Of a stretch of DNA of 42,803 bases, positions 30,221 to 37,458 are shown piece by piece. The notes under the pieces are model-generated. The model saw only the letters and a program-made list of their open reading frames with translations. It was not told where the DNA came from and searched no databases. Each line of letters begins with the position of its first letter. The first letter of the stretch is position 1. Both the position numbers and the translations under genes were made by a program. The DNA comes from Alphaproteobacteria bacterium (lineage in GTDB: Bacteria > Pseudomonadota > Alphaproteobacteria > Micavibrionales > Micavibrionaceae). The stretch is taken from NCBI GenBank assembly GCA_021775965.1, contig JAJFGV010000094.1, positions 1 to 42,803 of the forward strand, read 5' to 3'.

Positions 30221-31260
30221 TGACGATCTCCACCTCACCAGCCGCACCCGTTGCGCTTGACGACGTGACCGTAACGGCGAGCACCGCAACCGGTGACGTA
30301 GTCTGCATTGAGATCACTTCGGTGCCTCCAACGTCATCGGTTGCGACAGCGATCGTGAAGCTTCCTGGTGACGCCACGGTCTATGGCGCTGCCGACGTCG
30401 TATCCAAGAAGCGAAACGCGCTATCGTTCACCCCCGACGTTGCCGGTGAGTATGGAGTCACAGTTTACGACTTCCGCTACGTGCCTGAGATGGCCCACAC
30501 CGAGACGCGCTACGACTTGATTGGCAGCGAGTCGGGCACCGTTCACATTGGCGAAACGCTCGACTTGCCGATCGTTACGACGAAGGGTGACGGGGCCACG
30601 CTTCGGATCGTTGTCGTCGACGAGACTGTGACCGGTGCGTCGCTTGTCGATGCCACCACAGAGCGGGCAAGACTAGCCGCGCTCCAGTCGAGCGTCACGG
30701 TGCCCCTGGCGGCCCTTGTGAGCCTTACCGTTGGAGCGATGGGCACGGACCTGGTGACAGGCGTGAACGACCTCTACGACGCGTTCAACCGGCATCGGGT
30801 CTTCACCAGCGGCTCAGTGCACGCTGCGGCCGACACAACGAACAGCATCGACACATCTGACGCAGACGTTCAAGAGTCGGCAATCAAGGTGCTCAATGCT
30901 ACGCGTGCGGCGATCCTTGGCCACCTGGAAGACAGCACCGGGGCAACGACGCCCTGGCACACTGATGACGACTTGAAGAACTACCCGCTCACGGCTCCGG
31001 CCAACAGCGTGGCGACAGCGATCGTGTTGAGCGCCGACTTGCGTGAGCGTGTGTATGAGCGGCATCGGCTTCAGATCAGCTCGCCCAACACGCACGGCAG
31101 CTCTGGCGATGCGACCAATCCTCTGGCAACGTCGCCATCTGCGCTAGATGATGTGATCGTTGCGCTGCTAGACGCCATCAACGACAGTGACCCCACTGCA
31201 CCAACGGGCGAGAGTGAAGGCGCGCAGGACGCTCAGACGCTGTACGGCTTCACTCGCTAG
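30220..31260 (+). CDS. Large tail-fiber-region protein
   Basis: 346 residues starting MTISTSPAAPVALDDVTVTA. The first ~115 residues look like an Ig-like fold (VCIEITSVPPTSSVATAIVK; AGEYGVTVYDFRYVPEMAHT). The second half is more helical and Asp/Thr-rich (TGVNDLYDAFNRHRVFTSG), with HGSSGDATNPLATSPSALD near the end. Likely a virion adhesion or fiber protein. It ends at TAG 31258-31260; the convergent lipoprotein gene uses the same CTAG for its stop. Confidence 0.6.
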   Translation: MTISTSPAAPVALDDVTVTASTATGDVVCIEITSVPPTSSVATAIVKLPGDATVYGAADVVSKKRNALSFTPDVAGEYGVTVYDFRYVPEMAHTETRYDLIGSESGTVHIGETLDLPIVTTKGDGATLRIVVVDETVTGASLVDATTERARLAALQSSVTVPLAALVSLTVGAMGTDLVTGVNDLYDAFNRHRVFTSGSVHAAADTTNSIDTSDADVQESAIKVLNATRAAILGHLEDSTGATTPWHTDDDLKNYPLTAPANSVATAIVLSADLRERVYERHRLQISSPNTHGSSGDATNPLATSPSALDDVIVALLDAINDSDPTAPTGESEGAQDAQTLYGFTR

Positions 31261-32060
31261 CCCTCGCCATTGCAGCCTAGATCACACATTGGCTGCATCG
31301 CGCAAACCTGGTCGACGATCGTGAAGCGGAAGATGGCTCCACCGTCTGGGTTCTGCCCAACCGGTGACTTGATTGCGAGCAGCATGCCAGCTGTTTGGCC
31401 TTGACTGCACGCGGGATAGTCAGCCTGCACGCAAGCCTGACCCCCGCCAGTTGGACAAACAGTTGAGATGCCGATCGGGTCCAGCGAGCATCCCGCCAAC
31501 ATCAGGCCATCTTCCGGCGCTGCCTCCATCGTGACGCACTGCGAAGTCTGGGGGATGAGGAACCTGATCGCCCACCAAGCCTCATCAGCCTCACAGTGCT
31601 GAGCGCAGCCAGGGTGTTGTTCGGCCACTGGCGGAACCTGCACCGTCCACGTTCCGAAGCCGAGCGTGTGCAGCAGTTGGGTCCCAGGCTCGTCGCACGT
31701 TGCAGCACAGCCAGCGTGGAGCGCTCCGCAAGCTGGATCGCAGTTGATAACGTTGGCGCCTTGGGCACAAGCTGGCGCTGGGCACACAGGCTCAACGCCA
31801 CCGCCCTGGCCGCCTGATCCGCCAACGCTGGAGCCACCCCCAACCAGATCGCCTCCTGCTCCGCCTGAGCCGCCCTGTGAGGCCGTCGAGCTGGTCGAGG
31901 CGCCACCGATGCCCCCAGAGCCACCCGAGCCGCTAGCGACGCCGCTGGTGGCCGTAGACGAGCCACCGTCACCAGTCACGATGATGATCGTCTGAGGGTC
32001 GGAGGCGCAGCCTAGCGCGAAGATGGCGCTGGCAAAGGTGAGCATCAGAAGGCGTCGCAT
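31257..32060 (-). CDS. Myxobacterial-type lipoprotein with Gly/Ser linker (moron)
   Basis: 267 residues from ATG 32060 (MRRLLMLTFASAIFALGCAS), a lipoprotein signal with lipobox A-L-G-C. Residues ~20-85 are a Gly/Ser/Thr linker (GGSGGIGG repeats), which is the common architecture of myxobacterial outer lipoproteins. The C-terminal domain has at least 18 Cys in pairs and no enzyme motif that I recognise. It is transcribed against the surrounding tail genes. A possible promoter and palindromic operator lie right upstream. This suggests a prophage-expressed surface protein. Confidence 0.78.
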   Translation of the reverse strand: MRRLLMLTFASAIFALGCASDPQTIIIVTGDGGSSTATSGVASGSGGSGGIGGASTSSTASQGGSGGAGGDLVGGGSSVGGSGGQGGGVEPVCPAPACAQGANVINCDPACGALHAGCAATCDEPGTQLLHTLGFGTWTVQVPPVAEQHPGCAQHCEADEAWWAIRFLIPQTSQCVTMEAAPEDGLMLAGCSLDPIGISTVCPTGGGQACVQADYPACSQGQTAGMLLAIKSPVGQNPDGGAIFRFTIVDQVCAMQPMCDLGCNGEG

Positions 32061-32062
32061 GA

Positions 32063-32098
32063 TGCGCACATTGTGCGCACTGTTTGCCACGGCTGCAA
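32063..32098 (-). promoter_or_regulatory. Promoter with perfect palindromic operator
   Basis: TGCGCACA (32063-32070), central T, TGTGCGCA (32072-32079): a perfect 8-1-8 palindrome ending two bases before the lipoprotein ATG. On the minus strand it overlaps a possible -10 CACAAT with a TTGCAG -35 at a 17-base distance. A repressor bound here would block transcription of the lipoprotein. Confidence 0.55.
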
Positions 32099-32108
32099 CC
32101 ACGTTGCC

Positions 32109-32414
32109 TCATTGCCTTCCGCGAAGCGTCGCCGCTAGCGCTCCGATTCCGGCCAGCACACCACCTGTCACGATGCCACCCACGGCGTAGACAATCACGT
32201 AGTCAGGGCTGAATAGCGAGCCAAAGACGACTCCCGCTCCGGCGCACACAAAGATCAGCAACACCAAGCTGAAGCTGCCCCACAGCCCGCTCCAGTCAAC
32301 CGGCGTCGACACCTTCAACGGGTCACCACAGCTGGGACACGCCTTGGCTGCTGGCGATACCTGCGACCCGCACGCCGCACACGCGACAAGACCCAACCCC
32401 TGTGGCGCTGCCAT
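32109..32414 (-). CDS. Zinc-ribbon membrane protein
   Basis: 101 residues from ATG 32414 (MAAPQGLGLVACAACG); the frame is open further upstream but the zinc ribbon supports this start. Two CxxC pairs (CAACG ... CPSCG) near the N-terminus form a zinc ribbon. Two hydrophobic segments follow (WGSFSLVLLIFVCAGAGVVF; VIVYAVGGIVTGGVLAGIGA), so the protein is probably in the inner membrane. It is upstream of the lipoprotein gene on the same strand and divergent from the next virion gene. Small zinc-ribbon/2-TM proteins are widespread in bacteria with unknown roles. Confidence 0.65.
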   Translation of the reverse strand: MAAPQGLGLVACAACGSQVSPAAKACPSCGDPLKVSTPVDWSGLWGSFSLVLLIFVCAGAGVVFGSLFSPDYVIVYAVGGIVTGGVLAGIGALAATLRGRQ

Positions 32415-32471
32415 GCGTCCAGGCCACCACAGCTGCGTCCAGATCGCAACACAGCCCAAAGGCCGTAACCG

Positions 32472-33311
32472 ATGCCCACCCGACCATCAGCACTATTCGC
32501 CGTCAACGGCGCGACCGTGGGCGCCAAGGTGGCCCTCACGGCTGGCCAGGCTGTCCAGGCCATCCTGGACGACATCAGCGGTGTCTCACCCGTGACGTGG
32601 TCAATCAGTCGCACCGACGAGACCACCACTGCTGGAACGTATTCGCTCGTGCAGAGCGGAAGCGTTGGGCAGCAATGCGACTTCAACGCGTCCACAGCTG
32701 GAACGGCGTTCGTTCTCAAAGCGCAGGTGGCTGGCGGAATCGATCCAGTCACCGGCCAAGAAGGCAGCGCGCTGATGGTGGCCGAGGTCAAGTGCTACGT
32801 CCCGACGACCGATGGCCTTGAGGTCGTGTGCGCTGGCGAGCAGGCCGCATCCGACAACGTCAGCAACACGACGTTCGGCGTCATCGAGCCGCTCAATGAG
32901 GCAATGCGTGCCGGTTCGCGACTGGCCACGATTCAGCAGACCGTGGCTTACACAGACATTGCTGTGGCAAGCGGTAGCGCCGAGGAGGCGATCACCACAG
33001 CGCTTCCGGCTGGCGGGCGAATCCTCGGCGTAGACATTGAGCTAACAACGCCATTCACTGGCGGCACCATGTCGGCCGTAACGGTTGACCTCGGTGATGC
33101 TGGAGATGCCGATGCGCTGGTCGACGGCGCTGACGTCTTCACGGCTGCCGTCGATGGCCAAGCGTCGTCGGTGCCGCTGGGCATTGCGCCGCACAAGCGG
33201 TTCGCTGCGGAGACGACGCTCAACCTGCAATTCGCTGGGACCGGTGACACGCTGGACAACCTGACGGCTGGCAGCTTCGACATTACGATCCTGTATGCGC
33301 TGACGGTGTGA
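32472..33311 (+). CDS. Putative receptor-binding / fiber-tip protein
   Basis: 279 residues starting MPTRPSALFAVNGATVGAKV. The N-terminal half has Ig-like strands (PVTWSISRTDETTTAGTYSL). The C-terminal half (ALPAGGRILGVDIELTTPFT; LNLQFAGTGDTLDNLTAGSF DITILYALTV) has the 'G..l..v.v.....f.Gg....v.vGd..d.d.' pattern seen in C-terminal domains of tail fibers and head fibers. It resumes the plus-strand module after the minus-strand pair and is the last clear virion gene. Confidence 0.62.
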   Translation: MPTRPSALFAVNGATVGAKVALTAGQAVQAILDDISGVSPVTWSISRTDETTTAGTYSLVQSGSVGQQCDFNASTAGTAFVLKAQVAGGIDPVTGQEGSALMVAEVKCYVPTTDGLEVVCAGEQAASDNVSNTTFGVIEPLNEAMRAGSRLATIQQTVAYTDIAVASGSAEEAITTALPAGGRILGVDIELTTPFTGGTMSAVTVDLGDAGDADALVDGADVFTAAVDGQASSVPLGIAPHKRFAAETTLNLQFAGTGDTLDNLTAGSFDITILYALTV

Positions 33312-33314
33312 GCG

Positions 33315-33776
33315 ATGGCATCCTGCGTCGAGCGTCGAATCATTCTCGGCCACGACGTTCAGGCGTTGTGCAAACGTTGGTATTGGCTTCGCTCGTGGCG
33401 CCCCGAGGAGTGCATGCCGTGGCGCTCGCCATTGCTTCAGGTTCGACGCTCGCGAACGAAGGACTACCTCACGGCTCACGCATGGTGGTCGCAGCATCGA
33501 ATCACGATGACGGTGCCGCTCAGCTGGACCGTTGACCGTGACGACAGGCACCGCATCGAGGCTGACTTGCTCGTGACGGTGCTGCACGAACTGGCGCACC
33601 TGTTCGCGCCAGCGGGAGCCATGCACGACGAGCGCTTCAACGCGCAGCTGCTACGGGCCGCAATGGCCATCTGGGGCGGCGATGTTGCTGGTGGCATTGG
33701 CGTTACGAAGGGCTACGGGCCCACTGAGGCGTTGACGATTCGGCTGGCTGCGAGGCTGGCTAACGAGGACCATTGA
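33315..33776 (+). CDS. SprT-like zinc metallopeptidase
   Basis: 153 residues. Residues 85-104 read LLVTVLHELAHLFAPAGAMH. HELAH (91-95) is an HExxH zinc motif, and a further His104 in 'GAMHDERFNA' fits the third ligand of SprT/WLM-type small metallopeptidases (HE.aH......HG..F). There is no signal peptide, so it should act in the cytoplasm or on virion proteins. It closes the virion operon and overlaps the convergent gene end at 33760. Confidence 0.72.
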   Translation: MASCVERRIILGHDVQALCKRWYWLRSWRPEECMPWRSPLLQVRRSRTKDYLTAHAWWSQHRITMTVPLSWTVDRDDRHRIEADLLVTVLHELAHLFAPAGAMHDERFNAQLLRAAMAIWGGDVAGGIGVTKGYGPTEALTIRLAARLANEDH

Positions 33777-33963
33777 CCCAGCGGCATGCTGGGCCCATCC
33801 AGCCCTCGTCTTGCTGATAGCGCTTGAGCGCTGCGACGATCTGCTGCGATGCGATACCGACGTTGCCTCGCGGTTGGAGGTGACCGAGCGCAGCGAACAC
33901 GGCAACGGCTAGGCGGTCGCCCGAAGCGCGGGCGTCGTCGCGCTCGTCAAGGTTGCGTATCAT
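33760..33963 (-). CDS. Small hypothetical protein, last gene of operon
   Basis: 67 residues from ATG 33963, chosen because it overlaps the upstream stop (ATGA); the frame is open upstream of that. It starts MIRNLDERDDARASGDRLAV and has an Ala-rich helix (AVAVFAALGHLQ) and IVAALKRYQQDEGWMG. No family recognised. Last gene of the minus-strand operon that starts at 36275. Confidence 0.5.
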   Translation of the reverse strand: MIRNLDERDDARASGDRLAVAVFAALGHLQPRGNVGIASQQIVAALKRYQQDEGWMGPACRWVNGPR

Positions 33964-34160
33964 TGCTCGTCTCTCAGGTGAGCGTAGTCGTCGGCAACCC
34001 TCTGCGCCGTGGTCGTCTCGGATGCGCTTGACAGCAACCCGATCAACGCCTCGTGAACCATGTTGAACGCCATACGGTATTGATGCTCCGACGACGCAAG
34101 AGCGTGAAGCGACTTCTGCGCAGGAGTCCAAAGGTCGGAGTCTGGCTTTGGCTTTTTCAC
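33960..34160 (-). CDS. Small helical protein
   Basis: 66 residues from GTG 34160, overlapping the regulator stop (GTGA). Sequence MKKPKPDSDLWTPAQKSLHA, then HQYRMAFNMVHEALIGLLSS. It resembles a short all-helical partner protein. No family recognised. Coupled between the regulator and the last gene. Confidence 0.5.
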   Translation of the reverse strand: MKKPKPDSDLWTPAQKSLHALASSEHQYRMAFNMVHEALIGLLSSASETTTAQRVADDYAHLRDEQ

Positions 34161-34714
34161 TTCTTCCCTCGCTTCTTCTTCGACCGCTTGAACACGCGCC
34201 CTAAACTGATCTGACGCTTCTGCCAAACCGCCTGCCGACTCACGCCGAGATGCTGAGCAATCTGGCCATCGCTCTCGCCGGTGGCAAGCTCTGCCGCCCA
34301 ATCGATTGGCGACTCGGGTCGCTTCGTGGCAACAGCTTCGTGACCTAGCTCACGCCGCTTCGTCGTGACCCATCCGCGTGTGACGCCGAGGTCGTCGGCC
34401 AACTCTTGATCGGTGAACTCGCCCCATGGCTGAGACTCCCAGTCGATCGTTTCCTCGGCCAACTTCTCAGCTTCCGCCAAGTCGCCTATGTGCTCTTGCG
34501 TGACCAGTTCGCCGGTCTCGCTGTCGCGAAAGGCTAGCTCGACGTCATAGCCCAGCGCTTTGGCGTATCGTCGAATGGTTGCCTCTTGCGGATTGGCGCG
34601 ACCGTTCTCGGTCTGGTTGACGGTGGCTTGTGTGATGCCGAGGCGCTCCGCCAGGGCTTCCTGCGTGATGTCGCGGTGGATGCGAAGCTGTTTGAGTAGT
34701 TGCTTGAATGTCAT
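34157..34714 (-). CDS. XRE-family regulator with three HTH segments
   Basis: 185 residues. N-terminal XRE/Cro-CI helix-turn-helix: TQEALAERLGITQATVNQTE at about 17-36, followed by RYAKALGYDVEL. A second HTH-like segment is TDQELADDLGVTRGWVTTKR, and a third is SDGQIAQHLGVSRQAVWQKR; the tail is Lys/Arg-rich. Three DNA-binding segments in one chain suggest binding to extended or repeated sites, such as the repeated promoter repeats in this region. It is coupled to both neighbours (ATGA, GTGA). It could be the switch regulator, but no oppositely transcribed partner (cro/cI pair) is seen. Confidence 0.82.
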   Translation of the reverse strand: MTFKQLLKQLRIHRDITQEALAERLGITQATVNQTENGRANPQEATIRRYAKALGYDVELAFRDSETGELVTQEHIGDLAEAEKLAEETIDWESQPWGEFTDQELADDLGVTRGWVTTKRRELGHEAVATKRPESPIDWAAELATGESDGQIAQHLGVSRQAVWQKRQISLGRVFKRSKKKRGKK

Positions 34715-34986
34715 TGGGATTCTTGCGGTGTCGAAAGGTAGGCGCCTGGCTCGTAATTAGTCCAAACCAGGCCAGCCCTGGCACCCGACCCATGGGTTGG
34801 GGGAGCAACGAGTGAAGTGTCCCACACTTCTACGATTCGCTCGCCGCAATCTTTCGCGAATGCGATGGCGTCGTCGAGCGTGTCAAACAGCCCTTGCAGG
34901 TCATCGAAGCCACCGCCTGGATAGTATTCCGCGAATCCCATCACAGCGTATCGCTTCATCGTTGCACCGTTGTTCATGTTGTTCAT
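34711..34986 (-). CDS. Small hypothetical protein (MKRYAVMGFAEYYPGGGFDD)
   Basis: 91 residues from ATG 34986 (overlapping the previous stop); MKRYAVMGFAEY at 34956 could also start it. Sequence KRYAVMGFAEYYPGGGFDDL then FDTLDDAIAFAKDCGERIVE followed by VWD: the pattern 'Y.V...e.YyPeGG..Dl...f.tl.eA..fa' is a recurring type of small phage protein. No enzyme motif. Coupled to the regulator gene by ATGA. Confidence 0.6.
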   Translation of the reverse strand: MNNMNNGATMKRYAVMGFAEYYPGGGFDDLQGLFDTLDDAIAFAKDCGERIVEVWDTSLVAPPTHGSGARAGLVWTNYEPGAYLSTPQESQ

Positions 34987-35783
34987 CACGCAGCCTCCGG
35001 CTTCAGGTTCGCACCGCCAGCGATCTCATTGAGACGCTGCAGCAGGTCGAGACGCTTGAAGCGCAAGTGTAGCGTCCCCTTCTTGTAGCAGCGAAACGCG
35101 AAGTATTCGGTCTCGCCGCGTCCGCCCTCGCACGCTTTGATCGCGGTCGAGAGCTGTGAATAGTGGTGCTTCATTGCGACGCCTTGGCCGTCGAGAGCCT
35201 GGAACACTCGCTCGATGGCGATGAGGTTCTGCTCATAGTAGTGGTTCACGGTGAAGCCTCCGCGGGTCCACTTTGGCTCGATGTATCGCTCCAGGATGAC
35301 CTTCTCGCCAACCTCGAACTCCGAGTTTGTCTTGTATCCGTCATATCGCTTCGACGGCCGCAGCACCCGAAACACCTCGGCCACAGCTTCGACGACCATC
35401 GTGTCAACCGACACGGCGTAGCCAGCAGCGAAGTTGATCACTGTGGCCACCTCGATTGGAGGTAGCTCGCCCTTGTCGAGCATCTTCTCCAACTCGCACC
35501 ATCGCGCCATGCTCATCATGCGGCGCAACTCTAGCCGCTCCACGATGCATACCCAAGCTTGACGTGTCAGGCTCTCGATTGCTTCGTCAGCTTGCTTCCA
35601 GGCGATCCAGTTGTGGCGACGTTCGCCAACGTGGAAGCCCTGGTGGTGGTCCAGCGTGAACGCTGCATTGAGTGAGTGCTCCGCTTCCAGGCACAAGGCA
35701 AAGCCTTGGCGGACCTTGGCCGCGGCAGACTTGAACTCGCGGACGAGATGCTCGACGGTTTGGCGCTGGGCTAGGTTGTTCAC
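34986..35783 (-). CDS. DUF4942-like phage protein
   Basis: 265 residues from GTG 35783, overlapping the previous stop (GTGA). The long N-terminal helix region (LVREFKSAAAKVRQGFALCL) leads to a middle part with NHYYEQNLIAIERVFQALDG. The C-terminus has the DUF4942 hallmark: AFRCYKKGTLHLRFKRLDLL followed by QRLNEIAGG. In other phages this domain stands alone or with a methyltransferase; here it stands alone. Its role is unknown, with DNA-related roles being likely. Largest gene of the 36.3-33.8 kb operon. Confidence 0.72.
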   Translation of the reverse strand: MNNLAQRQTVEHLVREFKSAAAKVRQGFALCLEAEHSLNAAFTLDHHQGFHVGERRHNWIAWKQADEAIESLTRQAWVCIVERLELRRMMSMARWCELEKMLDKGELPPIEVATVINFAAGYAVSVDTMVVEAVAEVFRVLRPSKRYDGYKTNSEFEVGEKVILERYIEPKWTRGGFTVNHYYEQNLIAIERVFQALDGQGVAMKHHYSQLSTAIKACEGGRGETEYFAFRCYKKGTLHLRFKRLDLLQRLNEIAGGANLKPEAA

Positions 35784-35983
35784 GCTGCCGCTCCCTGCAC
35801 GAGCTGCCGTGCGTAGCTGACAGCGTCATCGTGCGCTGTGTCGATAGCTGCCAGGCCAGCGATGTAGCCTTCGCGAAATGCACCGCGAGTCGTGGCGCCA
35901 ACGTCCGGCTTGATCGCTCCGCTGACAGCAGCGCGGAAGCCTCGGATGTAGGTGTAGCGGATGTCGGTTTCGTTGTCGGTCAT
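35780..35983 (-). CDS. Small protein, second gene after hairpin 2
   Basis: 67 residues from ATG 35983, which has TAGGAG at a proper distance. The start is after the hairpin at 36004-36029. Sequence MTDNETDIRYTYIRGFRAAV then GAFREGYIAGLAAIDTAHDD: helical with repeated 'G-x-x-A' steps. No family recognised. Its stop overlaps the GTG of the DUF4942 gene. Confidence 0.6.
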   Translation of the reverse strand: MTDNETDIRYTYIRGFRAAVSGAIKPDVGATTRGAFREGYIAGLAAIDTAHDDAVSYARQLVQGAAA

Positions 35984-36003
35984 GGCGTAGCTCCTACCCG
36001 GAA

Positions 36004-36029
36004 AGCCCCAGGCCGAAGGCTCTGAGGCT
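36004..36029 (-). promoter_or_regulatory. Conserved intercistronic hairpin, copy 2
   Basis: AGCCCCAG (36004-36011) pairs with CTGAGGCT (36022-36029), with one mismatch; inner GCC/GGC stem and GAA loop. It precedes the gene starting at 35983 (TAGGAG ribosome site between). Confidence 0.75.
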
Positions 36030-36053
36030 GATGCGGATGCGTAGGGCGCCCAA

Positions 36054-36275
36054 CTAGCCAGCCAGCTGTACTGCCAGGGCGCGGGCCTCTGTGTAGATCC
36101 GAGGGATGGAGTAGTCTCCACCGTGTTCGCCCTCCAGAGCGAGAAGCAGGTCTTCGCAAGCAGCCTGAATCTCAGCAGCATGCTGGCGAGCGTGCTCCAC
36201 CCCATAGACGGCTTTCCTCATGAGCGAGCGAAGGTTGCTACGAGCGGCGGCTGCGGTGTTGTTCGTTGTCTTCAT
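36054..36275 (-). CDS. Small MKTTNN protein, first gene of regulator operon
   Basis: 73 residues from ATG 36275. N-terminus MKTTNNTAAAARSNLRSLMR, then a helical body (HARQHAAEIQAACEDLLLAL). The first ~9 residues match those of other MKT genes although the bodies do not. The promoter -10 box ends 6 bases before the ATG, so the mRNA is predicted to be leaderless. It heads a seven-gene operon that includes the regulator. Confidence 0.7.
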   Translation of the reverse strand: MKTTNNTAAAARSNLRSLMRKAVYGVEHARQHAAEIQAACEDLLLALEGEHGGDYSIPRIYTEARALAVQLAG

Positions 36276-36281
36276 GGCTTC

Positions 36282-36309
36282 ACAGTACAGCATCCACGGC
36301 ACAACGCAA
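36282..36309 (-). promoter_or_regulatory. Promoter P2 (leaderless type, TACTGT class)
   Basis: Minus strand: -35-like TTGCGT (36304-36309), 16 bases, -10 TACTGT (36282-36287), then GAAGCC to ATG 36275. It is divergent from the holin-like gene at 36328. The -35 is the weakest of the ten. Confidence 0.6.
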
Positions 36310-36327
36310 GAACGAAACGACAGACTC

Positions 36328-36696
36328 ATGAAAAAGATTCTCCTCCCCCTCGCATGGCTGGCGTTCGCCATCCTCATCCCCGCTACCGCTTTCGCTGCTG
36401 ACGCTAGCGCTGGCATGCTTGCCTCGGCTCTCACGAGTCGCGCCGCAGGTCCGATCGTTGGCGCCTGCCTCGTGCTGGCATCGTGGCTGCTGCAGCGATA
36501 CCGCAACGACCAGCCGCTCAAGGACCAGCTCGTCCACGCACTGGAGCAGATTCGACCCAAGGCGGTCCTGTCGATGACAGCGGCGGGGCTCGCGTTTCTG
36601 GCTGGCGCTTCGTGGCTGGATGCGCTCACGCTTGGCCTCACGGCGCTTCTGACGGCCGCTGGCTTCACCGCTCCGGCAAAGCCTGCCAAGCAGTGA
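36328..36696 (+). CDS. Holin-like small membrane protein
   Basis: 122 residues from ATG 36328; the frame is open upstream but the N-terminal signal supports this start. It begins MKKILLPLAWLAFAILIPAT, followed by AFAADA, a signal-peptide/TM segment with a cleavage site. Two more hydrophobic stretches follow (GPIVGACLVLASWLLQRY; MTAAGLAFLAGASWLDALTL), separated by a charged helix. The C-terminus is basic (APAKPAKQ). The size and topology fit holins, which time lysis by opening the inner membrane. Its stop overlaps the next GTG (GTGA), so it is coupled to the metalloprotease-like lipoprotein. Confidence 0.62.
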   Translation: MKKILLPLAWLAFAILIPATAFAADASAGMLASALTSRAAGPIVGACLVLASWLLQRYRNDQPLKDQLVHALEQIRPKAVLSMTAAGLAFLAGASWLDALTLGLTALLTAAGFTAPAKPAKQ

Positions 36697-37190
36697 GGGC
36701 AGCTCTCAGCGTGGCGCTGATGGCTGGCGCCTTCGTTGGCTGCCAGCCACTGCGTCCTGCTGTGCCTGGGCCAGCCAGAACGGTGGACGATGCGATCAAT
36801 GCTGCGCGAAGCGTAGCCGCGATGGCGTGCGCCGAGTGCGTGGCGATTCCAGTGGTTGCGGTGCCAATACCTGGTGACCTCGCTGTCGCCTTCGTCAACG
36901 AGTCGGAGCAGGCTGCGATTGCGATCCACTACGATGGCGAGTGGATGGACACCGTGCTGCGACGCTACGGCTACGCGGCTGCTGTTGGCGTGTTCGGTCA
37001 TGAGTTCGGCCACGTGCTGGCGCTAGGTGGCAGCGAGCTGGAAGCCGATCGCTGGGCTGGTTGCACGCTGGCAACGCTGGGGCTCGACGCCTACCCGTTC
37101 AGCGCTTTGCTGCTGGCGTTCACTGGCCTTGATGCTGAGGCCAGGGTTGACGCTGTGGCGGCTGGGGTTGGCGAGTGCGCTAGTCGGTGA
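36693..37190 (+). CDS. Metalloprotease-like lipoprotein (HEFGH)
   Basis: 165 residues from GTG 36693, overlapping the holin-like stop. Signal peptide MRAALSVALMAGAFVGCQPL with a lipobox-like V-G-C at Cys17. HEFGH at 103-107 and a downstream ELEAD (115-119) with WAGC fit gluzincin-type zinc peptidases (HExxH...E..AD..A). Together with the holin-like gene it may form a lysis cassette, cutting envelope proteins instead of peptidoglycan. It overlaps the convergent minus-strand gene end. Confidence 0.65.
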   Translation: MRAALSVALMAGAFVGCQPLRPAVPGPARTVDDAINAARSVAAMACAECVAIPVVAVPIPGDLAVAFVNESEQAAIAIHYDGEWMDTVLRRYGYAAAVGVFGHEFGHVLALGGSELEADRWAGCTLATLGLDAYPFSALLLAFTGLDAEARVDAVAAGVGECASR

Positions 37191-37377
37191 CGAGGGCCAC
37201 GTTGAGGCCGGCCGACTCTAGGCCACGCTGTAGCAGCATAGCCACATCCCGCGCGCCGCCTTCCGAACTGGAGTGCTCCACGACGTTGCCAGCTACCGAG
37301 ATGGCAAACCGCTTGCTGCCGCGCTCTTCGCCGTTGCGGTAGTACTTCACCTTGACCAGTGCATCGAGCTTGCTCAT
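37180..37377 (-). CDS. Small protein, second gene after hairpin 3
   Basis: 65 residues from ATG 37377 (MSKLDALVKVKYYRNGEERG). It is a small beta-rich protein (FAISVAGNVVEHSSSEGGAR) with a C-terminal helix. It is preceded by the hairpin at 37386-37410 and TCCGGGT. No family recognised. Its end overlaps the plus-strand metalloprotease gene by 11 bases. Confidence 0.6.
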   Translation of the reverse strand: MSKLDALVKVKYYRNGEERGSKRFAISVAGNVVEHSSSEGGARDVAMLLQRGLESAGLNVALVTD

Positions 37378-37385
37378 ACCCGGAA

Positions 37386-37410
37386 AGCCCCAGGCTTTCG
37401 CTCTGGGGCT
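37386..37410 (-). promoter_or_regulatory. Conserved intercistronic hairpin, copy 3
   Basis: AGCCCCAG (37386-37393) and CTGGGGCT (37403-37410), with inner GC/GC and a short TTTC loop. The ATG at 37377 follows 9 bases downstream on the minus strand. Confidence 0.8.
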
Positions 37411-37458
37411 GGTGCGAGGCAAGTGGTGGCCTACCAGGGTCGACCAACCCAGTGCGGG

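Noticed and set aside
36054-37013. Minus-strand ORF of 319 codons
   Set aside because: Only its last 73 codons (from ATG 36275) are a real gene; the upstream part is opposite the holin-like and metalloprotease-like genes and is cut off by promoter P2.
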